A stretch of 64,000 nucleotides of DNA from Prosthecobacter debontii (GTDB lineage Bacteria; Verrucomicrobiota; Verrucomicrobiia; Verrucomicrobiales; Verrucomicrobiaceae). A program made the position numbers and the translations under genes. Position 1 is the first letter of the stretch. The number at the start of each line of letters is the position of its first letter. Shown one piece after another: positions 10,311-18,255 of this stretch. Below the pieces are notes generated by a model that searched no databases, was not told the DNA's origin, and saw nothing but the letters and a program-made list of their open reading frames with translations. The stretch covers positions 62,001 through 126,000 of the forward strand of contig CAMAQH010000010.1 in NCBI GenBank assembly GCA_945860295.1. Reading direction: 5' to 3'.

Positions 10311-10988
10311 TTAACCTTCTACAAGCGCGCCTTGTTTCAGGATCAGGCGACGATCACCACGCTTGGCGAGGGTTTGATCGTGGGTAACAACGACGAGGGT
10401 TTTTTTCGACTCTTCGACAACGCTCATGAGCATGTCCATGACGACCGAGCCGGTGCTCGCATCCAAGTTGCCGGTGGGTTCGTCGGCGTAAAGAATGCCG
10501 GGGTCGTTGATGAGCGCACGGGCGATGGCGACGCGCTGCTGCTCGCCGCCGCTGAGTTCAGTGGGTAAGTGATCGAGACGCGGCGTGAGACCCACTCGGT
10601 CGAGCAACTCACGAGCGCGCGCCTCACCACTGCGACCGCCGATCATGGCGGGAAGCATGACGTTTTCCAGAGCCGTCAACTCGGGCAGCAGGAAGTAGTG
10701 CTGGAAGACAAAACCCATCGTGCGGTTGCGAGCCTTGGCGCGCTCTTTGGCACCGCCATGGTAGAGTGATTTGCCATGCACGAGCACGTCGCCACTCGTG
10801 GGTTTTTCCAGTCCACCAAGCACATAAAGCAGGGTTGTTTTGCCAGCGCCGGATTGGCCACAGAGGAAGACTTTTTCACCCGCCTCGACTTCGACATTCA
10901 CGCCACGCAGCACAGGCAGATCATGCCCGCCGATGTGATAGGTGCGGTGGACATCGGTCGCGATCAAGGGGGCGGCTATGGTACTCAT
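10311..10988 (-). CDS. LolD/MacB-type ABC transporter ATP-binding subunit
   Basis: The 225-residue ATPase has Walker A GQSGAGKTT, Q-loop FVFQHYFLLPELTA, signature LSGGEQQR, Walker B ILYADEP and switch VVTHD. The spacing and the LPELTALENVMLPAMI region fit the LolD/MacB/FtsE-like subgroup, which drives lipoprotein release or mechanotransmission rather than import. No FtsX/LolC-type permease lies beside it, so the partner must be encoded elsewhere. Its ATG overlaps the ROK kinase stop by ATGA, indicating translational coupling. LolD itself is a reasonable guess but not provable without the permease. Confidence 0.85.
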   Translation of the reverse strand: MSTIAAPLIATDVHRTYHIGGHDLPVLRGVNVEVEAGEKVFLCGQSGAGKTTLLYVLGGLEKPTSGDVLVHGKSLYHGGAKERAKARNRTMGFVFQHYFLLPELTALENVMLPAMIGGRSGEARARELLDRVGLTPRLDHLPTELSGGEQQRVAIARALINDPGILYADEPTGNLDASTGSVVMDMLMSVVEESKKTLVVVTHDQTLAKRGDRRLILKQGALVEG

Positions 10989-11917
10989 GAGTGGACGTTT
11001 TTAGTTTGATCCATGGCCATGCGTCCAAGAGCTAGCGAGCCGAGCAGACCTGAGCGGCTACCGAGTCCGGGTTGTACAATGTATTGATCAATGTCACGAC
11101 CAAGCTGTGGCACTAGCAGGTAGCCATTCATCTGATGGATCAGTCGGCCACGGATGAGCGGGATGAGCTGCGCCTGATCCATCACGCCACCACCAAGAAT
11201 GATGCGACGCGGCGACAACGTAAGCGTGAGATTCATGAGCGCATGCCCCATGACATCGGCGATTTCTTCCCAGGCCGGATGATCCAAAGGCAGCGAGTCC
11301 GCGCGCACGCCCCAGCGTCGAGAAATGGCAGGACCACAGACGTAACCCTCGACGCAACTCTTGTGAAATGGGCACTGACAGTCACGCTGCACAGCAAGAC
11401 TATTCGACGGCGGCGGCACGATCAAATGACCGATCTCAGGGTGCAAGGCCCCATGCAGAAGTTGGCCATTCACCAGCACGCCACCACCGACTCCGGTGCC
11501 GACGGTGATGTACACGAGCGGGTCCATCCCCTGCCCTGCACCCCAGAGATATTCAGCCAGCACGGCAGCATTCACATCCGTATCAAAGCCAATGGGCACC
11601 TTGAAGCGGTGCTTGAAAAACGTCACCACATCGGTGTGCTGCCATCCAGGCTTGGGCGTCGTGGTGATGAAGCCATACGCCTCGCTATTGGGATTCAAAT
11701 CCAGCGGCCCGAAGCTGCCGATACCGATTGCGGCAAAATGTCCATGCTCTTGTTTGGCTCGCGAAAGCCAACGGCTCACGCCCTCCAGCGTTTCTTCAGG
11801 CGTGGTCGTTTCGATGCGATGCACGGCCAACATGTCATGCGGCCCTGTGCCGATGCCGCAGACAATCTTCGTGCCACCCATCTCAATGGCGGCGATGAGA
11901 GGTGCTTTGTCGCTCAT
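10985..11917 (-). CDS. ROK family sugar kinase, fructokinase-like
   Basis: The 310-residue product has the ROK phosphate-1 motif EMGGTKIVCGIG, the catalytic region PIGFDTDVNAAVLAEY (catalytic Asp), and ITVGTGVGGGVLVNG. The ROK zinc site is HPEIGH plus CQCPFHKSCVEGY (His and three Cys). The arrangement HPE..GH..CPFHxxCxEGxxxGPA is closer to YdhR-type bacterial fructokinases than to glucokinase NagC-like regulators, and there is no N-terminal helix-turn-helix. The likely reaction is ATP-dependent phosphorylation of fructose or a related hexose. It overlaps metF upstream and the ABC ATPase downstream by ATGA on both sides, so it sits inside an operon. Confidence 0.85.
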   Translation of the reverse strand: MSDKAPLIAAIEMGGTKIVCGIGTGPHDMLAVHRIETTTPEETLEGVSRWLSRAKQEHGHFAAIGIGSFGPLDLNPNSEAYGFITTTPKPGWQHTDVVTFFKHRFKVPIGFDTDVNAAVLAEYLWGAGQGMDPLVYITVGTGVGGGVLVNGQLLHGALHPEIGHLIVPPPSNSLAVQRDCQCPFHKSCVEGYVCGPAISRRWGVRADSLPLDHPAWEEIADVMGHALMNLTLTLSPRRIILGGGVMDQAQLIPLIRGRLIHQMNGYLLVPQLGRDIDQYIVQPGLGSRSGLLGSLALGRMAMDQTKNVHS

Positions 11918-12834
11918 GCGTGACGAACGGCTGAAGAGTCACGAATACCGAGGCTGGCGTAAATCTCGCGCGTGGCCTGGGATTTATTCAGCGTGTAGAA
12001 GTGGATGCCGTCCACGCCGTTTTCAAGGAGGTCGCGGCACTGTTCCGTGGCATAATGAACACCCACACGTTGCACGGCTTCTTCATCGCCACCACAGCGC
12101 TGGATGGCGCGCAGAAGCTTGGCCGGATAGTGCGCACCAGCGGCAAGTTCGGCCATGCGTTTCATCCCGCTGGCACTCGTGATCGGCATGATGCCAGCAA
12201 TGATCGGAATCGTGACGCCCGAGAGGCGGCAGCGATCTCGGAAGTCGAGGAAGTCGTGGTTATCAAAAAAGAGCTGAGTGCAGATATAGTCGGCTCCGGC
12301 ATCGCACTTAGCTTTGAGATGCTCCATTTCTAAAACACGGTTTGGCGTGGTCGGGTGACCTTCTGGAAAACCCGCCACGGCGATGCCAAAGCCGCGCTTA
12401 TCAGGGTGCGCGCCACTGTCGTTAAACTTCTTGATGAAGCGCACGAGATCCGCCGCGTGCTGGAAGGCATCTTTAGTGCGGTCATAGCCTTCGAGATTGC
12501 GCGGTGGATCACCGCCGAGCGCAAGGATATTACTGACGCCAGCTTCAGCATAGCGCTCCAAGATGCTGGAGATGTCAGCTTCACTGTGACACACGCAGGT
12601 GAGATGCGGCACGGGATCGAGTGTGGTGGTCTTTTTGATACGCACAACGAGATCATGGGTCAGTTCGCGAGTGGAGCCACCAGCGCCATAGGTCACGCTG
12701 ACAAACGAGGGCTTGTAGGCCTCCAGCTCGCCGATGGTTTGATAGAGCGCCTCGAAAGACTCGGCAGACTTGGGCGGAAAGAATTCAAAGGACAGCGTGG
12801 GGCGCTGCTGGTTGAGGATGTCAGAGATGTGCAT
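11914..12834 (-). CDS. metF: 5,10-methylenetetrahydrofolate reductase
   Basis: The 306-residue product has the full MetF TIM barrel: LSFEFFPPKSAESFEAL at the start (catalytic Glu), SVTYGAGGSTRE, HLTCVCHS, LALGGDPPR, GADYICTQLFFD and GIMPITSASGMKRMAEL. It makes 5-methyl-tetrahydrofolate with FAD for methionine synthesis. No metE or metH is in the window. It heads a tightly overlapping minus-strand group with the ROK kinase, the ABC ATPase and uxaA. Those functions are unrelated, so the overlap probably reflects genome packing rather than a pathway. I see no SAM riboswitch in the 57-base gap upstream. Confidence 0.95.
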   Translation of the reverse strand: MHISDILNQQRPTLSFEFFPPKSAESFEALYQTIGELEAYKPSFVSVTYGAGGSTRELTHDLVVRIKKTTTLDPVPHLTCVCHSEADISSILERYAEAGVSNILALGGDPPRNLEGYDRTKDAFQHAADLVRFIKKFNDSGAHPDKRGFGIAVAGFPEGHPTTPNRVLEMEHLKAKCDAGADYICTQLFFDNHDFLDFRDRCRLSGVTIPIIAGIMPITSASGMKRMAELAAGAHYPAKLLRAIQRCGGDEEAVQRVGVHYATEQCRDLLENGVDGIHFYTLNKSQATREIYASLGIRDSSAVRHA

Positions 12835-12891
12835 CAGAAATGGGAGGTCGCCTATTCAAGGCGGGGATGAGCTGGGCGCAAGAGTTGGACT

Positions 12892-15081
12892 TCACGCCAC
12901 CGCAGAACGGGCAATCTTTTCACAGGACTGCACGTCAAGCTTACCGGAGGATAGGATGGGGATGTCGGCGACTCGTATCATCTTTTTCGGAATCCACAGC
13001 GGCGGCAGACCTTTCTCTAGCAGGCGGTAGCGCAGGTCGAGGATTTCTTGATGCTCGGGTCCGCCGGCTACAGCGGTGAGCAGGATGAGTGCCTCGCCCT
13101 TATCAGGGTCGGGCACGCCGACGATGGCGATCTTGCGTGAGGCTTCATTCTCCAGGCCCATAGCTTTTATGAGCGCCTCTTCCACGGTTTCATGCGGCAC
13201 CATCTCACCGGCGATCTTGGAGAAGCGGCTAAGCCTGCCTTCGATGTAAAGAAAGCCGTCCATGTCCACACGTCCGATGTCGCCCGTGCGGAACCAGCCG
13301 TTTTCATCCATCACTTCGGCGGTGCGTTTGGCATCATTGAGGTAGCCAGTAAAAATGTTGGCTCCTTTGAACCAAATCATGCCGCTGCTGTGGATCGACT
13401 GCCGCTGGAATGTCTCTGCATGAGTGATGCGAACCGCTAGGCCCGGCACCATCTGACCGACACTGCCCTGGCGGTGACTCGGCAGCCAAACATAGCCGGC
13501 AGATTCATCACCGAGTGGTAGCGGATTGGGTAGGTTCACGTTGGAAACAGGTGATGTTTCCGTGAGTCCGTAACCTTCATAGACACGCTTGCCAAACTTG
13601 GCCTCAAAGGCATCGGCCACCGTCGCTGGCAACTTCTCAGCGCCCGTGACACAAAGCTTGATAGAGGTGAGAGATTCTTTGTTTACGCCACGCAGATAAC
13701 CACGCAGGAAGGTCGGCGTGGAGATCATCAAACTGACGCGATGTTTCTCGATCAGCTCGGCCAACTTCTTCACCTCCAGCGGACTCGGATAGGTAACCAG
13801 ATCCACCCCGCACATGATGGGATACCAAAGCGTGACGGTGCAACCAAAGCTGTGGAAGAGCGGCAAACTGCCGAGGATGCTGTCACACGATTTCATACCG
13901 AGTCGGCTGCCAAACTGGATCACGTTGGACATCATGTTTCGATGGCTTAGCACCACGCCTTTGGGTGTGCCTGAACTACCGCTGGTAAAGAGTAGCAGCG
14001 CTTCGCTATCCCCACCCTTCGTTGGCACGCCGAGCACGCTGGCGAGAATGGAAGCAGGCAGCAACTTGCTCAGCGCCAGCCAGAGGCCGATCTGCAACTT
14101 CAGCTTCGGCAGCACGCGCTCGACGAGGATGAGTTGCTTGCTCGGCGGCCACGGGAAGCTCTGCACTTTCCGCACAAAAATATCCGCTGTGATGAAGCGA
14201 TCCAGATCACCTGCTTTGATCGCGTGTTCGATGGAGGAGCGACCCGCCGTGAAGTTCAGATTCACCGGCACCTTACCCGCCAGCAGCACAGCGATGTTGG
14301 CGATGAGTCCGCCGATGCCCGGAGGCAACACGACGCCCACACGCTTCTTTTTCGTTTCCGATTGGATCACTTTTGACAGAGCGATGGCGACCGCGAGCAC
14401 CTTGTCATAGCCCAAAGTTTTGTCGTCCTTGCCGTCGATGATCTTGTGGCCGCTGCCATGCTTCTTTAAACCACAGAGCAGCGCATAGGCCAGATTCATG
14501 TTCAGCGCCGGATGCGCGGAGAAGCACTGCTCCGCCAGCGCCAGCAGTGACTCTTGATAGGCCGCTAGATTGACCTCACCACCCGTCAAAAGTTTACCAA
14601 ACGCGAAGATCGCATCGCTCTCATCATAGCGCGGCTCGATGTCGAGCGCGATGTCCAGACTGGTCTGGACGTAGAGCGGCAGCACCGGCACGCCCGCTTT
14701 CAGCAGAAACTCCAGCTTTGTGCCCGGCACCGTGCTCATCGGCGCATTCACCACAGAAGCCAGCGCTGGCAGATAGATCAGCACCCGGCCCTGCTGCGCC
14801 TCCGCCGCGACCGCTTGGAGATACATCGTCGTGTCCGTGCTCGGGGCGATGGACAGCGCATTCACCGCGTCCTTTTCCAAGTGCGCACTCATCTGCGGAG
14901 CCAGCGCCGCGCCCTGCTCCACGAAATAAACAAACTCACGCCCCGGCAGCATCTGCTCCAGCCGCATCAGGTCATGATAACATAACTGGCTAGGCAGGAT
15001 GAGAAAGCCACCGCCCGCAGGCAGATGCTCTTGACCGAGTAGTTTGAGATTCTTGAGCGAGACAGGCTTTTCCTTGGGCAT
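12892..15081 (-). CDS. Acyl-ACP/acyl-CoA synthetase with a degenerate acyltransferase-like N-domain (Aas-like)
   Basis: The 729-residue product has a PlsC-like N-terminal part (about 1-200). The expected HxxxxD is not intact: the corresponding stretch reads YHDLMRLE. An adenylate-forming domain follows, with LLLFTSGSSGTPKG near 365, YGLTETSP near 503 and TGDIGRVD near 597, then a C-terminal lid lysine region (SSGKLDV). By analogy with Aas it activates fatty acids to acyl-AMP and passes them to ACP or CoA, perhaps to recycle fatty acids from lysophospholipids. Loss of the acyltransferase motif suggests that only the ligase half is active. It precedes the metF group on the same strand with a 57-base gap. 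Confidence 0.8.
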   Translation of the reverse strand: MPKEKPVSLKNLKLLGQEHLPAGGGFLILPSQLCYHDLMRLEQMLPGREFVYFVEQGAALAPQMSAHLEKDAVNALSIAPSTDTTMYLQAVAAEAQQGRVLIYLPALASVVNAPMSTVPGTKLEFLLKAGVPVLPLYVQTSLDIALDIEPRYDESDAIFAFGKLLTGGEVNLAAYQESLLALAEQCFSAHPALNMNLAYALLCGLKKHGSGHKIIDGKDDKTLGYDKVLAVAIALSKVIQSETKKKRVGVVLPPGIGGLIANIAVLLAGKVPVNLNFTAGRSSIEHAIKAGDLDRFITADIFVRKVQSFPWPPSKQLILVERVLPKLKLQIGLWLALSKLLPASILASVLGVPTKGGDSEALLLFTSGSSGTPKGVVLSHRNMMSNVIQFGSRLGMKSCDSILGSLPLFHSFGCTVTLWYPIMCGVDLVTYPSPLEVKKLAELIEKHRVSLMISTPTFLRGYLRGVNKESLTSIKLCVTGAEKLPATVADAFEAKFGKRVYEGYGLTETSPVSNVNLPNPLPLGDESAGYVWLPSHRQGSVGQMVPGLAVRITHAETFQRQSIHSSGMIWFKGANIFTGYLNDAKRTAEVMDENGWFRTGDIGRVDMDGFLYIEGRLSRFSKIAGEMVPHETVEEALIKAMGLENEASRKIAIVGVPDPDKGEALILLTAVAGGPEHQEILDLRYRLLEKGLPPLWIPKKMIRVADIPILSSGKLDVQSCEKIARSAVA

Positions 15082-15249
15082 GGCAGATTGAGTGGTCGGG
15101 GGCGTGAAACGTTGAGTCTAAGCGCGGCCAGTCCTGCATTTCCAGCAGCAAAACGATCATCTTGTCGCGGAACGGTGACAGCCTTCCGTCTCCGGGCGCT
15201 GCGTGCTGTCCGCGCTCGTCGAAAGAACGCTTACGCTTTCCTCTACACA

Positions 15250-16023
15250 TTACGAATGAAAGCCGTGCCGCAGATTCTCCGGCAGCGGGTGCGCGGCGTC
15301 GATGTCATGCACCTCGATGATCCGCCCATCATCCATCGAGGCGATACGGTTAGCGTGGGGGAAAATTCGGTTGTCGTGCGTGACGATTAGCACGGCGCGG
15401 TCAGGGCTGCGTGCCACACTTTCAAAGATGTCCATCACCAGAGTTCCGTTCTTCGAATCCAGCGCCGCCGTCGGCTCATCGCAGATGATCAGCCGGGGGT
15501 CATGCACCAAGGCGCGGGCGATCGCTACCCGCTGCTGCTGCCCGCCAGAGAGTTGCGTGGGCCGGTGCTTCATGCGGTCGCCCATGCCTACCTGCTCCAG
15601 CACCTCACGCGCCTTCTTTTCCGCCACTCGCGTGGACTTGCCCTGAATCAACAGCGGCACGCTCACATTCTCCACGCAGCTCAGTGTCGGGATAAGATTG
15701 AAGGACTGAAAGATGAAGCCAATGGAAGTGGAGCGGAACTTCGTCGTCGCCCCCTTACTTAGCTTGCGCAAATCCTGACCAAAGACCGTCACCTCACCAG
15801 GGCCTTCATCCACGTTCAGTGTGCCCGCCACGATGCTGATCAGCGTCGTCTTCCCACAGCCCGAAGGCCCCACCAGCATCGTGATGTCCCCGCAGCGCAC
15901 ATCCAGATCGATCTCCTTCAGCACCTGCAAGCGCGAGCCACCGTCACCAAACGACTTGTTTACGTTCCGCAAATACGCGGCCAGAGCAGGGGTAGCTTTT
16001 GCAGAGGAAGTCACAGGTGGCAT
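15250..16023 (-). CDS. MacB/DevA-type ABC transporter ATP-binding subunit
   Basis: The 257-residue ATPase has Walker A GPSGCGKTT, Q-loop FIFQSFNLIPTLSC, signature LSGGQQQR, Walker B LIICDEP and VTHDNRIF. Its C-terminal tail, DGRIIEVHD, is typical of the DevA/MacB-like exporter subgroup, whose permeases have one large periplasmic domain. No permease or adaptor is adjacent: the upstream neighbour is divergent and downstream is the acyl synthetase after a 168-base gap. It is a second orphan ATPase of the same superfamily as the one at 10.3-11.0 kb, but not a close copy of it. Confidence 0.85.
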   Translation of the reverse strand: MPPVTSSAKATPALAAYLRNVNKSFGDGGSRLQVLKEIDLDVRCGDITMLVGPSGCGKTTLISIVAGTLNVDEGPGEVTVFGQDLRKLSKGATTKFRSTSIGFIFQSFNLIPTLSCVENVSVPLLIQGKSTRVAEKKAREVLEQVGMGDRMKHRPTQLSGGQQQRVAIARALVHDPRLIICDEPTAALDSKNGTLVMDIFESVARSPDRAVLIVTHDNRIFPHANRIASMDDGRIIEVHDIDAAHPLPENLRHGFHS

Positions 16024-16197
16024 AGCATCAAAGAAACATCAGCTCAGGATACGAGCCTCCTCCGATCATGGGCCTGGAGATTCATCGGCTCAAGCTGCAC
16101 CTGCGTGGCATCACCTTTGCAAGCTGGTTTTGGAGAAACTCCGCCATGGTTGCCACACAGCCTTGCGCGGTGCTTTGCCGCCGCTACCATCGCGCCT

Positions 16198-16695
16198 GTG
16201 CCATCTCCTCCTCACAGCCCACGACAACTTTTTCACTTGCTCGATACAGGACGGATGAGTCTGGCCGAATTCCGTGAGGCGATGAAGGTGAACGCGCAGG
16301 AAATCATCGTGGAGATGGAGGAAGATCATCTCAATCCGGTGCAGGCTTTCATGGAGCAAATGCTCTGCCGCCGTGCCGCCTCAAAACTACTGAAGAAGCA
16401 CCAGGAGCAGGTGATTCGTGAGGTGCTACAGGCGCTCTCTGAGATCGATGACTTCCACCCAGCGCGCTGGTTGTGGAATGCGGGGCACCCGCACATTCCG
16501 CTGCATGCTTTTTTTCGCAGCAAGCGAGAACCGGTTTTCCGCGTGATGACGCTGGAGGCGCTGCCTCAGGTGGTGACGGTCACGGTGGAATACGGTGCAC
16601 CCATTTCCACAAGCCTGATCCGTGAGGAGTTCCGCCTGCGTCGTGACCGCCGTGGTCAGCTCGGCCTCGAGCGGCGGCAGGCAGTCCCGCATTGA
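16198..16695 (+). CDS. Conserved hypothetical protein, probably cytoplasmic
   Basis: No recognised domain. From a GTG at 16198 the product is 165 residues; an ATG at 16255 (MSLAEFREAM) is the alternative. I prefer the GTG because PRQLFHLLDTGR just upstream reads as natural protein. The N-terminal half is helical and charged (AQEIIVEMEEDHLNPVQAF, then RRAASKLLKKHQEQVIREVL). The C-terminal half contains a beta-rich stretch with many positive residues (FRLRRDRRGQLGLERR). There is no signal peptide or membrane segment. It has an intact in-frame T7 run at about 16509-16515. It is divergent from the ABC ATPase. Confidence 0.6.
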   Translation: MPSPPHSPRQLFHLLDTGRMSLAEFREAMKVNAQEIIVEMEEDHLNPVQAFMEQMLCRRAASKLLKKHQEQVIREVLQALSEIDDFHPARWLWNAGHPHIPLHAFFRSKREPVFRVMTLEALPQVVTVTVEYGAPISTSLIREEFRLRRDRRGQLGLERRQAVPH

Positions 16696-16781
16696 CCAAG
16701 TGACACTGATTTTTCAGCTGATAAGAAACTTCCCATTAAACGCTGCTTTCATCCGTTGATAAACCGATCATCAATCCAACC

Positions 16782-17783
16782 ATGAAACCCATCCTGTCAT
16801 TCCTGCTAACCGTTCTGCCTTTAACACTCAACGCTCAAACCACTCCTACCGCGCCACCTGCGGCAGAGGTGCCGAAGCTGACAGAAGCCCAAGTCAACAA
16901 TGTGCTCGGACAGCTCAAAATACTCGAAGCGGACATCCTTTCCAAGCGTGGGTCCAATCTCTCCTCCATCTTGGCCAGACTGAATGAAGGAGTGGCTAGT
17001 GATCAGGCTGCGACCAAGCTTTACACCGATTGCGAACTCATCGTCAACAGTGAGCGCAAAGGTGAAGGCAAAGCTGAAGCCCGAGCAAGAGCTGAGCAGG
17101 TCGAGAAGGCTTTGGAACGCAAAAGTAAGGCTGGTAGTAAAGCAGACGATGATGGTGACTCGGCGCTCGGCATCCGATTTGGTCTGCGCTACCTCATCAT
17201 GAGCCTCGAAGCCCATGAAGCGAAAGAGGAGGAATTTAAGAAGATGGTGCCCAAGCTTCAATCTTACATCAATGATTTGGTGGCAGCGGCACCCAAACTT
17301 AAGGGCCGCGCTTTCGGCATGGTCAGTCGAGTCTGCAGCGGTAACAGCGCCATCATTGAGGCTTTCCAGCTCGAGCGCTACCTCAACCGCCAAGGATGGG
17401 ACAAAAACCCGACCAACATCGGCGGTATGTACACCAACACCATCCTGCCGATCGCTGCGGTAGACGCCAAAGACAACCTCCCATCGCTGTGGGATGCCCG
17501 GATCAATGCCGATGGTGCATTCCGCAAAGAGAACATGACAGAGCCTGAATTCATTCTTTGGGGTCAAAATGAGCTGCCGACTCTGCGCTGGGAAAGAGCC
17601 ACTTATCTGTATGAAAAAGGACCGTCCGCAATCAATGCCATGGCCGACATGCTCAAGCTCATCAAAGACAATCCTGCTCATGCCGATGCCCCCAAATGGG
17701 TGAAGGAACTGCGTATGCTCGTCAATCAATCCTCCCCCACTCAAGTAAGCAGTGAGGCCACGCCGACGCCCGCAGTTAACTAA
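16782..17783 (+). CDS. Exported protein of unknown function, helical
   Basis: The 333-residue product has a signal peptide (MKPILSFLLTVLPLTLNA) and a Thr/Pro/Ala linker. A mostly alpha-helical mature part is rich in charged residues: a Lys/Glu/Arg/Ala run near 90-115 could be coiled coil, and KAGSKADDDGDSA is a likely disordered loop. LPSLWDARINADG and the repeated leucine-rich helices have no match that I recognise. The low-complexity C-terminal tail (SSPTQVSSEATPTPAVN) ends 3 bases before the dgkA start codon, so the two genes are probably co-transcribed. A long antisense frame covers it but lacks family features. Confidence 0.75.
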   Translation: MKPILSFLLTVLPLTLNAQTTPTAPPAAEVPKLTEAQVNNVLGQLKILEADILSKRGSNLSSILARLNEGVASDQAATKLYTDCELIVNSERKGEGKAEARARAEQVEKALERKSKAGSKADDDGDSALGIRFGLRYLIMSLEAHEAKEEEFKKMVPKLQSYINDLVAAAPKLKGRAFGMVSRVCSGNSAIIEAFQLERYLNRQGWDKNPTNIGGMYTNTILPIAAVDAKDNLPSLWDARINADGAFRKENMTEPEFILWGQNELPTLRWERATYLYEKGPSAINAMADMLKLIKDNPAHADAPKWVKELRMLVNQSSPTQVSSEATPTPAVN

Positions 17784-17786
17784 GTC

Positions 17787-18125
17787 ATGTTCCCCGCCCT
17801 GATACGCAGTTTCCGCTGTGCCTTTTCCGGCATCGGCTGGGCTCTGCGGACACAGAGAAATCTGAGGGTCCATGCCGCAGCCACACTCACCGTCGTGAGT
17901 CTAGGACTGGTGGTGAATCTATCCGCCATGAAATGGTGCGCTGTGCTCGGCTGCATCGCCCTCGTCTGGGTCGCTGAATTGCTCAACACCGCCCTAGAGG
18001 TGCTCTGCGACCGCGTCTCCCGAGAACAGGACGAGTCCATCCGCCGCATCAAAGACGTAGCTGCAGGAGCCGTGCTCATTGCCGCGATCATCAGTGTCAT
18101 CGTCGCAGCAATGGTGTTTCTCTGA
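17787..18125 (+). CDS. dgkA: Diacylglycerol/undecaprenol kinase (DgkA family)
   Basis: The 112-residue integral membrane protein has the DgkA signature region AELLNTALEVLCDRVSRE followed by RIKDVAAGAVLIAA. The Glu and Asn of this stretch bind metal-ATP in the family. Three membrane helices are visible, with an amphipathic N-terminus (FRCAFSGIGWALRTQRN). In Gram-negative bacteria the family phosphorylates diacylglycerol; in Gram-positives it phosphorylates undecaprenol. The short LRVHAAAT segment does not settle which applies. It follows the preceding exported protein by 3 bases. Confidence 0.92.
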   Translation: MFPALIRSFRCAFSGIGWALRTQRNLRVHAAATLTVVSLGLVVNLSAMKWCAVLGCIALVWVAELLNTALEVLCDRVSREQDESIRRIKDVAAGAVLIAAIISVIVAAMVFL

Positions 18126-18255
18126 ATGCAAAAGAACGAACCCGCCCACTTAAGCCGTCTTTAGCCCCCCTCTATTTAAAACTTCCAGTCCTCAACTTTC
18201 AGTTTTCAGTCTCTCGTCGCTGCTTATTGAACACTTTCGCAAATTTCATCATTCC

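Noticed and set aside
16821-17873. 350-codon open frame antisense to the exported protein at 16782-17783
   Set aside because: No family features or signal peptide, composition typical of a GC-driven shadow frame; the sense gene has a signal peptide and fits the dgkA spacing.
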